Position numbers and translations under genes: made by a program
Shown here: positions 1 through 12,500 of the stretch, in pieces
How the letters are laid out: every line of letters starts with the position of its first letter
Numbering within the stretch: position 1 is the first letter of the stretch
DNA from: Branchiostoma floridae
Taxonomy: Eukaryota; Chordata; Leptocardii; Amphioxiformes; Branchiostomatidae
DNA: 64,000 nt
Assembly: GCF_000003815.2 (NCBI RefSeq)
Contig: NC_049987.1
Span: 17,711,959-17,775,958, forward strand
Direction of reading: 5' to 3'
The notes under the pieces: model-generated
What the model saw: the letters and a program-made list of their open reading frames with translations, nothing else
The model's database searches: none
What the model was told of the DNA's origin: nothing

Positions 1-186
1 TACACGTAGGAATCTGATAGTCTTTATATAAATATAATTTTTACAACTAAAACTACGCTGCTTTTTGCTCATAAATTAATGAGCACGTTCAAGATACACT
101 TACACACGGACATCCGATAGTCTTTACCTTCTTTCATGTTGACAACTTTGGTCTTTCCCTCACTGACCGTGCCGAAATGTCACGAT

Positions 187-640
187 TAGGGGTGAGTACC
201 GGTACAGTGTACCGGCACGAAACCGTTTTTTCTTGTTAATTGGGTCCCCCCCCCCCCAAAATGATCTGCAAAAATTCACAAAAACACATTCATATTACAA
301 AATGAACATATTATATGAGCAGGCATTCACACGTTTTGGGGCTTACCGATGGAAGTAAAGTAGAGTTTCTAGTCATTTCTACCAAGTTTTACAGTCAATC
401 GTATAGAGGTTTTTATACAAATATAAATTTTACAACTAGAACTATGTAAAAAGCAGTTAGCCATGTAGGATTTTAACGGCGACCATGGGAGTCGAATACT
501 TCACCAAACAGATCCCTTTAGAAATGGACCATTGTTTTGAGTATTGCACATGAACAAGTTTTCACATACTGAATTTGGTCCGGACCTGATCCTCTGGACC
601 TGAACCGGACCTGAATTTTCTGTACCGGTACCCACCTCTA
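187..640. mobile_element. Palindrome-ended non-autonomous element (GGGGTG..CACC family), copy 1
   Basis: The ends are inverted copies of each other: TAGGGGTGAGTACCGGTAC on the left and GTACCGGTACCCACCTCTA on the right. The interior is AT-rich with a C-run near 247-257 and no coding potential. A second copy of the family lies in opposite orientation at 35734-36231 and shares the ends, the 'CAGGTCCAGG' subterminal blocks and much of the core. I see no clear target-site duplication. The transposon superfamily is unknown. Confidence 0.7.
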
Positions 641-902
641 TTGACGATCATTAGGCGGTGTGTTTTTCAGCTGACCACCTCACCTTCCTGCTCTCACTTC
701 ACCCATCAGGGTAGATTTATCCACAGACGGACAAACATGCTTCCTCATGATAGGGTACTGTAAAAACGGAAATGTGTGCAGAGGTTTTATGTTCGTTGCT
801 TTCGGGGTGAACTGAAACCCAAATGCAGCCTCGTTTTGGTGCCACGACCCCGGATGACCCCAGGAAATTCAAAAAGGCCACCATAACTGGAATTAGTCCT
901 AT

Positions 903-2048
903 TTACGGATCGAGTTCAGCGTTTACGTGGTTGCTGCGGAAGAGCCGTACAACGCCGCGACGGACCTCCTGTAGACGGAACCCATAGATGACGGGGTTGA
1001 CGGCGGAGTTCAAGATGATGGAGACGAACATCTTTGAGAGAGAAACGCTGTCTTGAGTGAACATGGCCATCTTGACAGAAAACGGCAACCATCCCACAAG
1101 GAATACAACGGTGATGATGACGATGGTGACCGCGGATTTTCTACTGACGCTCGGTGGGGCTCCCACGGCGACTTCTTGGGCAGCGATGGCGTTCACGTGT
1201 GTCCAGAGGCACCAGAAGATGCTCAAGTTGAAACAGACGATTGCCGCCATCGGGATGAAGACGAACGCTACGATGAGCACCACGTAGCTGAGCGGCAGTC
1301 CTCCCCCCATCGGCAGGCATCCTTCCTCCGTACGACTCTCGCACTGCCACCCGAAGTTGGGCAGCATCGCCAGTAACACAGACCACAGCCAGACGAGCAC
1401 CACCACGACCTTACACTTGTGGTTGGTGACGTTGTTGACGTAGGTCATCCCGTGGACGATGAACCAGTAGCGCTCAGCCGTTAGCGCCAGGAGGCTGTAG
1501 GCAGAGGACAACCCCGAGAACAGGACCAAGGTGAACCGGAGTCGCGACACGGCAAAGGACGGATCAGTCTCGGTGTAGACGTAGTACAAAACCCAACTAC
1601 CCGCAAAAATGAAGTCCACTCCGGTCAAAACGTCACTGGCCGCCAGATTGGCCATGAAAATATAGGCTGGGGTGTGGAGATGTTCGAACTTGATGATGGT
1701 TGCAAGCGGGAGACTGTTAGCCACAACGGACCAGAAACCAAGACATAGTGTAGCATACACGGGCACCATGGGACCTGAATACGACGATGGATCGTTCTGC
1801 AAAGATTTGGAGACGTTTGACGTGATGTTTTCTGCTGTTCTTGTACTGGCGTTGGATACCGTGTCGATACCACAGTCCTCAAACGAACTGTTAAACAACG
1901 TTGAGTTGCTGGACAAGCCCGTTATGTCGAACTCGTCAGTTGTCAAGTTGAAGGTGGACTCAAGAGCCGAATTTACCCCGGCGGAGCCAATCACAGCGCT
2001 GAATACAAGCGACACCAACCCGGGATAGCCTTGTATGGAACCCATCAT
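903..2048 (-). CDS. Rhodopsin-class GPCR, MECO/lysophospholipid-cannabinoid-like
   Basis: Intronless seven-transmembrane receptor of 381 residues from the ATG at 2048. The frame is open to an ATG at 2288, but the 80 extra residues look non-coding, whereas the ATG pair at 2045/2048 starts a signal-peptide-like hydrophobic stretch. An ectodomain of about 90 residues with six N-glycosylation sequons (NLT, NST, NSS, NAS, NIT, NVS) precedes TM1. Visible class A marks are ERY in place of DRY at the end of TM3 (about residue 192), GWLPF in TM6 (the CWxP position), and NPVIY in TM7 followed by an amphipathic, Arg-rich helix 8. The second extracellular loop carries its own Cys pair after a GWQC motif. 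That intraloop disulfide, with no obvious TM3 cysteine, is known from S1P, LPA and cannabinoid receptors, and TM7 NSAVNPVIY also resembles them. The ligand cannot be read from sequence. It acts at the plasma membrane. No neighbour suggests function. Confidence 0.88.
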   Translation of the reverse strand: MMGSIQGYPGLVSLVFSAVIGSAGVNSALESTFNLTTDEFDITGLSSNSTLFNSSFEDCGIDTVSNASTRTAENITSNVSKSLQNDPSSYSGPMVPVYATLCLGFWSVVANSLPLATIIKFEHLHTPAYIFMANLAASDVLTGVDFIFAGSWVLYYVYTETDPSFAVSRLRFTLVLFSGLSSAYSLLALTAERYWFIVHGMTYVNNVTNHKCKVVVVLVWLWSVLLAMLPNFGWQCESRTEEGCLPMGGGLPLSYVVLIVAFVFIPMAAIVCFNLSIFWCLWTHVNAIAAQEVAVGAPPSVSRKSAVTIVIITVVFLVGWLPFSVKMAMFTQDSVSLSKMFVSIILNSAVNPVIYGFRLQEVRRGVVRLFRSNHVNAELDP

Positions 2049-3695
2049 TTCGTCGTGATGACAAGATAATAAAATGCCTAAAGAAGAGCGAGAGAGATCT
2101 CTTGCGAAAGGACAGGGAGCCACCAAAATGGTATCTATCCCCACTGTCACCAGTCGGAATGTACTAATTCTGTCCCCAGTATATATGGGGCTTTTATAAT
2201 CAGTTATCATATGCGATTTGACGTCTTGTTTTCTAAACACATTAGAGCAACAGGTGGAATGAACATCACTAATTGGGCCATGGAACATCGTAAGCTACAC
2301 AGAACGTCATATATTGTTTTAATTGTGGTAATTATGTCGTATTTTCTTCTGGGACCAAAAATAATTGCCGATTACTCTCTTGTGTTAGTTATAGAAGCTG
2401 ACATCATATCATCACGCTTGAACTGAGATCAAGCTGAAACACCCACCCCCTACACGCCAGTGTGTTACACACAAGAAAATAACTATCCGCTGGGACACGT
2501 CACGATGGTCAGCCATATTAGCTCACAGCAGTATAAATCCGTCTATCAGTATTATCTTCTGTGCTGTTTCTTCTGACTTTTATTAACTCGCTAACGTTAA
2601 TGGAATACGACCTTTTGTATATATATGTCTGTACTTAGTCCGATAGGGAATGAATGTGCAAAAAAAAGCCTATTAAAAACGTCAATGTTCACCACGTAAC
2701 AAGACCTGAAGGTCGTTTCAATGTGTGACCCGAAGGCCACTCCAAGGTTTACAAACGGGTTACAAACTATCACCAACTAATTAGAACCAGCATACTGGTA
2801 CCAGTTGAGCCACAGGTAGGGATGATGTTGAACAGAGGACGTGTATGACATACAAGTACAGATAAAAGTGCTTCCGAAGTAACAGCTTTAGTAAACTAGC
2901 TATAACATGCTTGACAAAATTCAACAAAGTCTATTATCTGTTGAAATATCACGATGCAAAATGATTGGGTTGATACGCGGATGAGTTTGTAAAGTGAGTG
3001 TGAGAGAAAGAGGGAGAGTCGGTGATTTCGTGAGTTTGTTTGTTCGTTTTATTTTATTTAGATCTCATTTGGTGACAGATATATAGTTTCACTATTCACT
3101 ATACAATAAAATGACATGTAAGAATCAAAATCTATACAACTTGTTAACAGAAAAAGTAGCAAAACCAACTGAGGTAACTTAAAGTGAACGGGAGAGATCA
3201 GAGGTCGACATAAAATATCAGAAGCATTGCCTGTGCTTTGTAAAAGATATTGAAATGAGTAACAAAACATAACTGATTTTATCAAACTGAACATAACGCA
3301 TATGCAGAGGAGTACAAACTAAAGTAGTCACAATAATTATAATAAAGAATGATATAACATAATAAACTGTATATAACTGAAAGGAAATCAGCAGTGAAAA
3401 GGTAATTAATAAATCGTGACTAATGTATTTACAAAAGAACAGAAAAATGCTACTGAATTAAATGATAGAAAAAGTGAGTGAGCGAGGGAGTGGGTGAGAC
3501 AGTGAACATGAGAGTGAGTAAATGTGTAAGTGAATGAGAGTAAATGAGTTACAGCAAATCAGTAAATGTGTGACAAATATGTGAATGAATATGTAAGCAA
3601 GTGAGTGAGTGAGTGAGTGAGTGAACGAGTACGTATGCCTGCAATGCTGAATTATTTATTTGAGAAACATTCATTGTCATCGTTGAAGAAGTCGT
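2049..3695. other. AT-rich intergenic spacer
   Basis: No gene recognised. The stretch contains short open frames without homology and a (GTGA)n microsatellite at about 3598-3628. Confidence 0.6.
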
Positions 3696-3931
3696 TATAC
3701 CCCTGTCACATTATCCACGATCTTCTGGCGTATCGATGGAAGATCGGCCATGTTTAAGATCGACAGAGGGCTGCGCTTTTTTTCACCTGAAAACAGTCCT
3801 TGTCACATATAAGCCATACTTTGTACTTTGTACAATTGTTGTGCAATAAAGTTTTTATTATAAGTGAGGCTCGGGTGATTGCTGCAGAATCGTCGTCCTA
3901 TCGATTTTCGCCAAATGTGACTGGGGTATAA
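3696..3931. mobile_element. Short MITE with TATACCCC ends
   Basis: The left end TATACCCCTGTCACATT and the right end AATGTGACTGGGGTATA are inverted copies with a two-base mismatch. The element is about 236 bp and has no coding capacity. A TA duplication would fit a Tc1/mariner-type MITE, but the TA may equally be part of the inverted repeat. Confidence 0.65.
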
Positions 3932-4362
3932 ACGCTGCCTCCTAGCGGACATTTCAGTGCATTGCAACTATTCTTCTCGTCACCAATGCAACGATGACCA
4001 CCGTGTACCAACAATGTATAAAACATTTCATACGTCCAACACAAGTAAAAGTAGAAAAGAGAATGCATGACTTGTTTTTTGTCCAGAGTAATTGTCTGGA
4101 CATTGCTTCACCGGAAAATTACATGAATAAATCTATCAGTAATATTTTGATATATAAAAAATATAAACAACAAACATATCGGTCACCTCTCTGGTAATGC
4201 AGAGACTAATAATTTCTACACGAGAAAATAAATACAGCTTACAGTTCTAGATATTAGCAAAGGGCTTCTGTATGTTTGATATGTTTACTTTTAACGGCTA
4301 AAAACGTCAGAGTGCTGCATTGCTGCGACTTTACCTCCGTAAAAAGAGAGATTGTAATGGGC

Positions 4363-4397
4363 GGTGTGTGTGTGTGCATGTGTGTGTGTGCAAGTGC

Positions 4398-4428
<31 letters not shown>

Positions 4429-4452
4429 TGTGCAAGTGCGTGTGTGTGTGTG

Positions 4453-4490
<38 letters not shown>

Positions 4491-4770
4491 GCTGCACTGC
4501 AACGAGTTCACCTCCTTGAAAAGGCAGTTATAATGGGTTGGTGTTCGTGCAGATGTATGCGTGTGCAAATTTATTATTTTTTTGTGTTGGAACAAACTTT
4601 TTCCCTATGTAATTTACCAACACATATGAGCTTTCATTCAGTGTGTGTTTGCACGTGTGTTTGTGTGCGTGTGTTATGTGTACAGTGTGTGTGTGCACGT
4701 ATGTGTGTATATGTGTGTACGTGTGTGCGCACATACGTGTGTGTGTGTACACGTGTGTGTGTCAGTGTTT
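4363..4770. repeat. TG/CG dinucleotide microsatellite cluster
   Basis: Two (TG)n tracts, 4363-4487 and about 4640-4770, with a short (CG)n insert at 4397-4411. The Cys/Val and His/Thr frames across it are repeat artefacts. Alternating purine-pyrimidine DNA of this length can adopt the Z form. Confidence 0.9.
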
Positions 4771-4789
4771 GTTTATTTGCCTAATGGTT

Positions 4790-6057
4790 CGAGTCTACAG
4801 TTATGTGATAGCAGGTTACTAGTGGATGCTTCTAAGTAAGGTGGAAGTGGTGTAAAAATACTTGAAGAAAAGAGAATTAAAGGAATAGTTTGAACACAAT
4901 CGTGTTTCAGCTTAGAGCCAGTGAAATGCCAAGGCGAACTTGTTCGAATGTTGAGAGGTATTCTTGTAATTACCTTGCTAGGTCAATCATGTGTTCTTCA
5001 ACTACGACAACTAAGAAATGAAATAGATTTTATAATCATCGGTAGAGAAAGCATAATGTCAAGACACTGGGTTCCTAAATGGATACATCTGAATGATACC
5101 ATCAACCACATAGCCGATAGAATTTACATTACACTACTTGCAAGAAATCGACATAGGGCTTTGTGTGCATCTTCCCGCACCTATATTTTGAGTAGTACCA
5201 TCACCATTTCTTTTTCTCCAAAAGACCACGGGCGACAAGGTTATGCAAACACTACATTAGTGAGCTATTTGGGAAATGGTTAACACCATCAATACAAGAC
5301 TTTGGATACAAAAAGTAAAGTCATATCTCAAAATAACTCTCCACCCCTTTGACACCAGTGGTGCCCATTATATGCACAATTGTGAAATATGGCACATTAC
5401 ATGTAGTTCTTTTACTAGTAGTGCCGCATGTTCAACTACCATGCCCTCTCTACTCTACTTCCTTGTCGAGGAAAGAGGATGAACCCAGTTGACCTTTTCG
5501 TTGATGCGTTTCGCTGGCGGGCGTTCGTCGCTCGGGGCATCTAAAGGATAGATTAAAAAAGAAAAAAACACACTATCATTTAGTAGTAAGATGTAACGTC
5601 GTATTAGTTTCCTCGGTCAGTTGTAGTTTTGCATTACACAACATCAAATGATCATACAGACTGTTGCATGTTATATGTTGCCCATCCGCTAATCAATGTA
5701 ATAACGTTGTGTGTAATTGTCTTTTGCCTTTTTAAAAATATTACAAAATATACTTTTTGTTTGAAGGAATTGTAACAAAGCATACATATTTCAATCCATA
5801 TTTTCCGATTATCGAACTTGGCCTTCGTTTTCCTGACCCATACCCACCTAGCAAATATCATCAGGATTCAACGTACTAACAACAATGATTTGACCATCGT
5901 TGGACGCATCAAAGCATGCCAAATTTCACGGACCTACAGTCAACTAATTTTCTGTTATGAGCATTACAGTAAAGGGTAGTTTTACGGGAGAGGCGCGCTG
6001 CGTCGTTTTCGCTGTTTTTATAAAATAAGCGCGTTCTAGAGCATTGAGCACAAACAC
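4790..6057. other. Spacer without recognisable gene
   Basis: A 120-codon plus-strand frame at 4921-5283 shows no motif, codon pattern or splice context that I trust. If the lectin gene at 7984-15424 has a short terminal exon, as its paralogue does, it would have to lie here, but I could not find it. Confidence 0.5.
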
Positions 6058-6254
6058 GCTCAAAACTAACCTGGAATCCAGTCTACCGTGGATTGGCCAG
6101 GCTACCTTCGGGACAGGAGGGTCTTTTCACCGCCGGGGTAATCTTTCACACCCGGTAGGAGTTTGGCACGGCGGGAGTTAATTTTGCCAGGCCTATTAAC
6201 TCCCACAAGTCCTACCGGGAAAATGCTACCGGGTGTGAATTACCGTGGCCGATA

Positions 6255-6540
6255 TCAACAATGTGCAACACACTTACTTTTCTGCTCAAGACACTTACTC
6301 TTCTGCTCAACACACTTACTTTTCTGCTCAACACACTTACTTTCCTGCTCAACACACTTACCTTTCTGCTCAACACACTTACTTTTCTGCTCAACACACT
6401 TACTTTTCTGCTCAACACACTTACTTTTTTCTGCGTGAGACACTTACTTTTTTCTGCGCGAGCCACTTACTCTTCTGCGCGAGCCACTTACTCTTCTGCG
6501 CTGCACTTACTCTTCTGCGCTGCACTTACTTACTTTTCCT
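6255..6540. repeat. 21-bp tandem array in left foldback arm
   Basis: About nine copies of a 21-bp unit built on CTTACTTTTCTGCTCAACA, then decaying variants ending in CTGCGCGAGC and CTGCGCTG. The mirror image is at about 7570-7850. Small differences between arms (for example CCTGCTC at 6352 against the right arm) show that the arms have begun to diverge. Confidence 0.9.
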
Positions 6541-7569
6541 GTGGTGCGCACCCCTCCCTTTATCAATGGATGGTCCCTGAATCAGGCCAAAGGTCACAAA
6601 GACCGCATAAAATGTAGTATTGACCGCATGTCAATCCTAAATTATCCTCCTTCGGATGACCCTATGAAATGACCCTTACCCTAGCACGTTTTTGTGGATT
6701 CAATTTAATTCTTTTTGGTCTTTAGTATAGCATTTTGACAATGCAGATCGATAACGACAAGTCTCGATTTGATCATCACAACATCGCGTTTTGTTGCCAT
6801 CACAACGTATTGTCAACTTTGAAAACAAATTCTGCGCGCGTTTCTGGCGCGCAGCTTTAAACTTTTATTTACCAGGGTTTACCTAAACCAGGCAGAGGCT
6901 CTTAACTCCTCTGTAGATAGGAGTACGAAGGCAGGTAGGCCTTGGTAGCTCCTCTGTCCAGAATTCGGCGTCTGTTTAGTAATAAATAGCCAAGTTGCCG
7001 CACGTAATGTTTTGGTGGGAGCACTGAATTTTACTACCCGGATCCGGACTAACTTTGGACGGAGTGGACTTAGTACACCACTACCCCTTTGGAGACCCTA
7101 CTAGGTGGGCGGAGCAGTACCAAATCCACATAGTCAGGCCACTCCCAGGATCTAATTGTTAATCAGAAGCGGGTATTTCTTGTGACCAAATCCACATAGT
7201 AGGGTCTCCAAAGGGGTAGGGGTGTACTAAGTAACAAATAAATTGACTAAGTCAGAGACGCCCACCCACCATTCAACTGAATGTTTTCAAAGTTGACAAT
7301 ACGTTGTGATGGCAACAAAACGCGATGTTGTGATGATCAAATCGAGACTTGTCGTTATCGATCTGCATTGTCAAAATGCTATACTAAAGACCAAAAAGAA
7401 TTAAATTGAATCCACAAAAACGCGCTAGGGTAAGGGTCATTTCATAGGGTCATCCGAAGGAGGATAATTTAGGATTGACATGCGGTCAATACTACATTTT
7501 ATGCGGTCTTTGTGACCTTTGGCCTGATTCAGGGACCATCCATTGATAAAGGGAGGGGTGCGCACCACA

Positions 7570-7850
7570 GGAAAAGTAAGTAAGTGCAGCGCAGAAGAGT
7601 AAGTGCAGCGCAGAAGAGTAAGTGGCTCGCGCAGAAGAGTAAGTGGCTCGCGCAGAAAAAAGTAAGTGTCTCACGCAGAAAAAAGTAAGTGTGTTGAGCA
7701 GAAAAGTAAGTGTGTTGAGCAGAAAAGTAAGTGTGTTGAGCAGAAAGGTAAGTGTGTTGAGCAGAAAAGTAAGTGTGTTGAGCAGAAAAGTAAGTGTGTT
7801 GAGCAGAAGAGTAAGTGTCTTGAGCAGAAAAGTAAGTGTGTTGCACATTG
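7570..7850. repeat. 21-bp tandem array in right foldback arm
   Basis: Inverted counterpart of the array at 6255-6540. The open frames running through both arms are by-products of the 21-bp periodicity and not genes. Confidence 0.9.
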
Positions 7851-7983
7851 TTGATATCGGCCACGGTAGTGAATGATTACACCGGCGGCTGAGTGCTGCA
7901 CTGGCCCCGTAGAGAGCCTACTGAGTGAACTACGGTAGGCCCAGATCTGGGTAGGCCGTGCCACAACTAGACTGGATTCCAGG

Positions 7984-9382
7984 TTAGCTCAAAACAGAAC
8001 CTTCTGGCGAAGGTAATAACAAACCTGATGAAAGAACTTGGCAGATGAACCTGTTCTTCCTGCTGCAGCCGGTGTCATACCAAAGGTTCTTCCACCCGTA
8101 CGAGGCACAGTCTTCACCGCCCCGAATGTCGTTTGGCTGGTCCATTCCCCACATGCTGATCCCACTGTTCAGAGCCTTGCCGTCCATCCATTCCCACTTA
8201 CCCTCCTCGTTCCGATCGTGCAGGCCGAACCAGTAGTCACCCGAACTGTACCTGAGTTATGTTTAACGCTAGTTCACCGTTATCCGCGGGTTAACCGATA
8301 TCCGTTGTTTATAGACAAGAAAGGGTATTTGGGGTTAGCAAGTCGACAGACGGTAGTTTCAGATAGTACATTGAATATTTAACAATTTGAAATCACCGTC
8401 CATTGACTTGATATCACTAATTACCGATTCTTAAAACAACGGGTATATGTTAACCCACGAAAAAAGTTGAACTAGCTTTATATCATATGCTTGATTTGTT
8501 ACGACTTATGATATGAATATTACCATCTATCAAGACTTGAGTTACAATTTTGTTGCCACCTTTCTTTTGTATATCATTATTCATCAAGGATTGAGTTACA
8601 ACTTTTTTATATTATCATTTATCAATTTTATGTGGCTAATGAGGAAATGTCTGTATATTTTTGTTTATATTGAACATGAATATAAAAAAGGCAACTACCC
8701 TTTAGGCCACACCTGTTTTATTTGTTGCGAGAAAAAATGATGCAGTTTTTGCTATCACAAACCTATAAATACTATCATTTAGAGCCGCATACACATAATT
8801 TTAATGCCTTTCATTCAGAACAATTAGTAACAAATCAAAGAAAGGGATTCATTGCAGAAAATGTGCTATTAAATTTTAGCTGTTTTTTTTGTTGAAGCCA
8901 TGTCTTCACCCCAGACCTTTAACCAATTATTTTCGAGACCTGTTGGTCCATTTTTAATAAAATAAAAATCCGAGATGCAGCGAATAAATTTGGTGTGGCC
9001 TTAGTAACAAAAAAACTGTACCTGTCTTTTGCATTGATGAGGGAGACCAGGAAGCCGTTGGTACCACGGTCTTGGGGCATGGCGAGGGTGCCGCCGCCAG
9101 GAACACGCGCGCGTGCACAGGCTGCAGCCGCCTCCATGAAGGTTATGCGTGTTTCAAACAGTTTGAAGCAGTGGTGAAGATACTGGTTGTAACCGGGAGG
9201 GCAGGGCGCTGAAAAAAAGGTTTTAATTGCAGTGCCTTATAACGCTGGTAGGGAGCCCATTATCGAACTTGACATTTGTTTCCCACCTACCAAATATCAT
9301 CCAACCACGGCTTCCTGAGTCACGCTGCTCACAGACACAGACACAGACACATACACACACACACACACTCACGCACACACGC

Positions 9383-9468
<86 letters not shown>

Positions 9469-9495
9469 ATACACACACACATACACACACACACG

Positions 9496-9566
<71 letters not shown>

Positions 9567-12500
9567 ACACACACACACAAACACACATACACAAGCGGCG
9601 AAGAAAGCATAACCGTCTCGGCGAAGGTGATGAGGGTCCTATTGTTCATACCGTAGTTGGTTAGGGTTTTGCAGATAAATCTAAGTTATCATTCATGAGT
9701 TTAAACTTACTATTTATTTTAATGTAAAAAGAAATGCAGTTTTTAAGGGGCGTTTCAATTGAAACTACAGGGAAAATATTGAACTTGATAAAAGGGAATC
9801 TCTCACCGCTATAAACACAAGTTCATGCAGCCGTTTTATTGTTGGCTCAGCACTCTAAGGAATAGCCATCAGTCAAAAGCACAGTTGCAATAAATTTATA
9901 CTTACGCCTTTGTGCGGTTGCAGTACAAGTTTGGTTCTTGATGTTGCCTTCCACGGATTTTAGCATCTGAAGAATCTCGTCGAAGATGCCGGGCACCTGA
10001 GAGTCGTTCTGTTGTGTCATGCTGGCTGCCAGCTTCCCCAGGGACCTTTCGTGTTTTTCAATGATGACTGAGAGGCTGTATGTATTCTCAATTGCCTGGA
10101 AATAGAAACACTTGCTTTATAATAATGGTGGAAAATCAACGCAATGGAACTATTGGTAACGTTAGTATTTAATCAAGGTAAATTGTGTGTTACTAAGGAG
10201 CTGATAAAGGATATTCTATATAATTAGTTTGTTTAATTTTAATGTGACACCTATTGTTGTGATCCGTTTGTATGTCTGTGTGTATGTGTGTGTGATTACT
10301 TGTGTATGGTTGTAAGGGTGCGTATTTGTGAGTGATGTGCATATGTGCGTGTTTATGTATGTGCATGCACGTCAAAAAATGGGCATGTTAATATTAGTGT
10401 ACATGTTTATGTTTGTGTAAGTGCATATTGATTGTTTCAATATGTGTCTACGTATGTGTGTGTGTTAAAGTGCCTATCTGTAATGAGTCTACATACCTTT
10501 TGCAGTTTTTCAGAGACGCCGTTTGCAGTGTCCATCTCAGTCTTGCCTTGCTGGTTAATTACCAGTATCAGGTCCGACATTGTCACCACTGTATAAGAAA
10601 ACAAAACAAAAACAAAGCAACACGTCAAAGAAAATATTGAACCCCATTCAGACCGGGGGCGGGGGCTTTTGAGGCCTGAGCCAACTTTCATGAAGTATGA
10701 TGCCAGAATAGGCTAGAACCAATAAATTTAAAAAAATTTCTCACAATTTAGTTGGCAACAATTTCACAAAGTTCGGAAAATTTTTCGTTTTTTTGTGTTG
10801 CCATTGCAACCGTTTGTCGACATGAAATTTTGACGAATATTGCTAATTTCGGTTCTAACAATGTATTTTTAACGTTAATCTGCTATATTACTGCTACCTT
10901 CTTAGAAATACATAAATAAAGTCTTATGTTATCTAGAATAACTTCCATAATCAAATATATGCTAATTGGATAGTGGCATCAGTTAAAATCTAAGATGGGA
11001 TTAAACCTAGTACATCTACGAGAAACTCTTTGGACAACAATCACAATACTTACCCAGAAAGGTAATAGTCACCAGCACACAACAGTTCAGTACCAGGGAC
11101 AGCACAGGGATTGTCTTCTTCATGGTGCTGATCCGGACTCGGAACTGACCGGGAATTCTCATGCCGTCCCCTGGGCTTCTCATACCGACCTCTGGGCTCC
11201 TCATACCGACCCCTGGGATGTAGTCTTTAACGAAACTATCGTCAGAGCTTTCTGCAAAAGAGGACGATCCAATATCGTACACAAAGTTATTATTTGTTTC
11301 CGAACTGGTGTAGCCTACTGGATCTGCATTTATATCTATATTTTGATTTTCGATTTCTGATATCAATCCTAAAGAAGACTGACAGCTGATTAGGAATGTG
11401 ACAAAAAGCATGTGTTATGATAACCTGGAATTCAGTCTCCTAGTGGCACGGCCAACCGCAGTTAGGGGCCAGTACAAGTGTAGCTTTCAGCCGCCGGGGT
11501 AATCGACCACACCCGGTAGGATTTTTACGCGGTAGGATAATTAGCCGTCCATGCGGCCGGCAAATTAACTCCCACTGGGCAAAGTCTAACCGCGTGAAAA
11601 TCCTCCCGGGTGTGAACGGTTACCTCGGCGGCTGAGAGCTGCACTGGTCCCGTAGAGAGCCTACACTAACTACGGTAGGCCGTGCCACTAGGTGACTGGA
11701 TTCCAGGTCCAAGGAATGACGTGTCATGTTCAACGTTCTTACGGGAGTGGCTTGCATGAACAGTTATTCTAAAACGATCATATTTTGAGATTTGCAATGG
11801 GGAAAAAATTATTTCATGCTTCGTAATAATACACATTAAGTGTCAACATTTAAGTTTAAAGAATGCCGATGTCAAACGTTAAGAATGCACAGCATTCATA
11901 AGGATGAGTATAAAATATATGTCTGAGACGTAAAATGGGGTTCTCGTGTTAGATGAGGCGCCATAAAAACGTTATTTGGGAAGGCCTACCAACTTCTGTA
12001 TGCACAAATGTACCCCGCAACTGAAACGTTGAAATAACGAGGAAACTAGCTGTGGTAGGCATGTGCCACTATGCACTACAAATTTAACAACAACACCACC
12101 ACCAACATGTCTGCAGGATGCATATATAAGACATTAACTTCGAACGTACCCGTTGGGGTTTCCTGGTCAGGATTCTCCATACTAGTGGAGGAACTCCTCA
12201 AGTCCACAGTACAGGCAGCCGCGTACTCATTATCCGTGTCCTTGGCATATTTGTGGCAGCAGTTTTCGTCCATCGGAAGCGGCCTTCCTCCACCTGCAAC
12301 CAATTTACACAGTTTGTTTATCCATAACTATGATAAACTGTTGCACCAAAAAGAAGTTACTCAAACAACTGGATATGACTTTGGAAACGGTCAGACGTTT
12401 CAAACAACATCCGTTGTTATTGTGTCACTAGGCACTACAAGGTAAAGAAGTCCAACACGTCTGTAGGATGCAATTATATATATATATACTTTGGACGTAC

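Larger units (their letters stand above)
6067..7986. mobile_element. Foldback DNA transposon, 1.92 kb, with 9-bp target duplication
   Basis: The termini are perfect 19-bp inverted repeats (TAACCTGGAATCCAGTCTA at 6067, its complement ending at 7986). They are flanked by identical 9-bp direct repeats GCTCAAAAC (6058-6066 and 7987-7995), a clean target-site duplication. Inside, arms of about 590 bp (about 6242-6828 and 7284-7870) are nearly perfect inverted copies around a 455-bp core. The core has its own ~36-bp inverted pair (7074-7109 and 7198-7233). Each arm carries a 21-bp tandem array. No transposase is encoded. A 9-bp duplication is characteristic of Mutator-like transposons, and Drosophila FB foldback elements share this design, so a Mutator-type mobilising enzyme is a reasonable inference. 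Confidence 0.93.

Noticed and set aside
1053-1376. Plus-strand ORF rich in Asp and His
   Set aside because: Antisense shadow of the GPCR gene.
2046-2288. 80-residue N-terminal extension of the GPCR
   Set aside because: Open frame, but without signal-peptide or protein-like character; the ATG at 2048 directly precedes a signal-like segment.
4254-4839. Several open frames of Cys/Val or His/Thr repeats on both strands
   Set aside because: Pure artefacts of the TG/CA microsatellite; the same applies to 9276-9656 and 22067-22361.
4921-5283. 120-codon ORF MKCQGELVRML...
   Set aside because: No motif, no splice context, composition like translated AT-rich spacer.
6255-6540. CRISPR-like regular repeat
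   Set aside because: Units are contiguous 21-mers without unique spacers, in an animal genome, and belong to a foldback arm.
6163-6617. Mirror-image 111-118-codon frames in the 6.2-6.6 and 7.5-7.9 kb arms
   Set aside because: The 21-bp period keeps all frames open. The identical proteins on opposite strands come from the inverted arms of a transposon.
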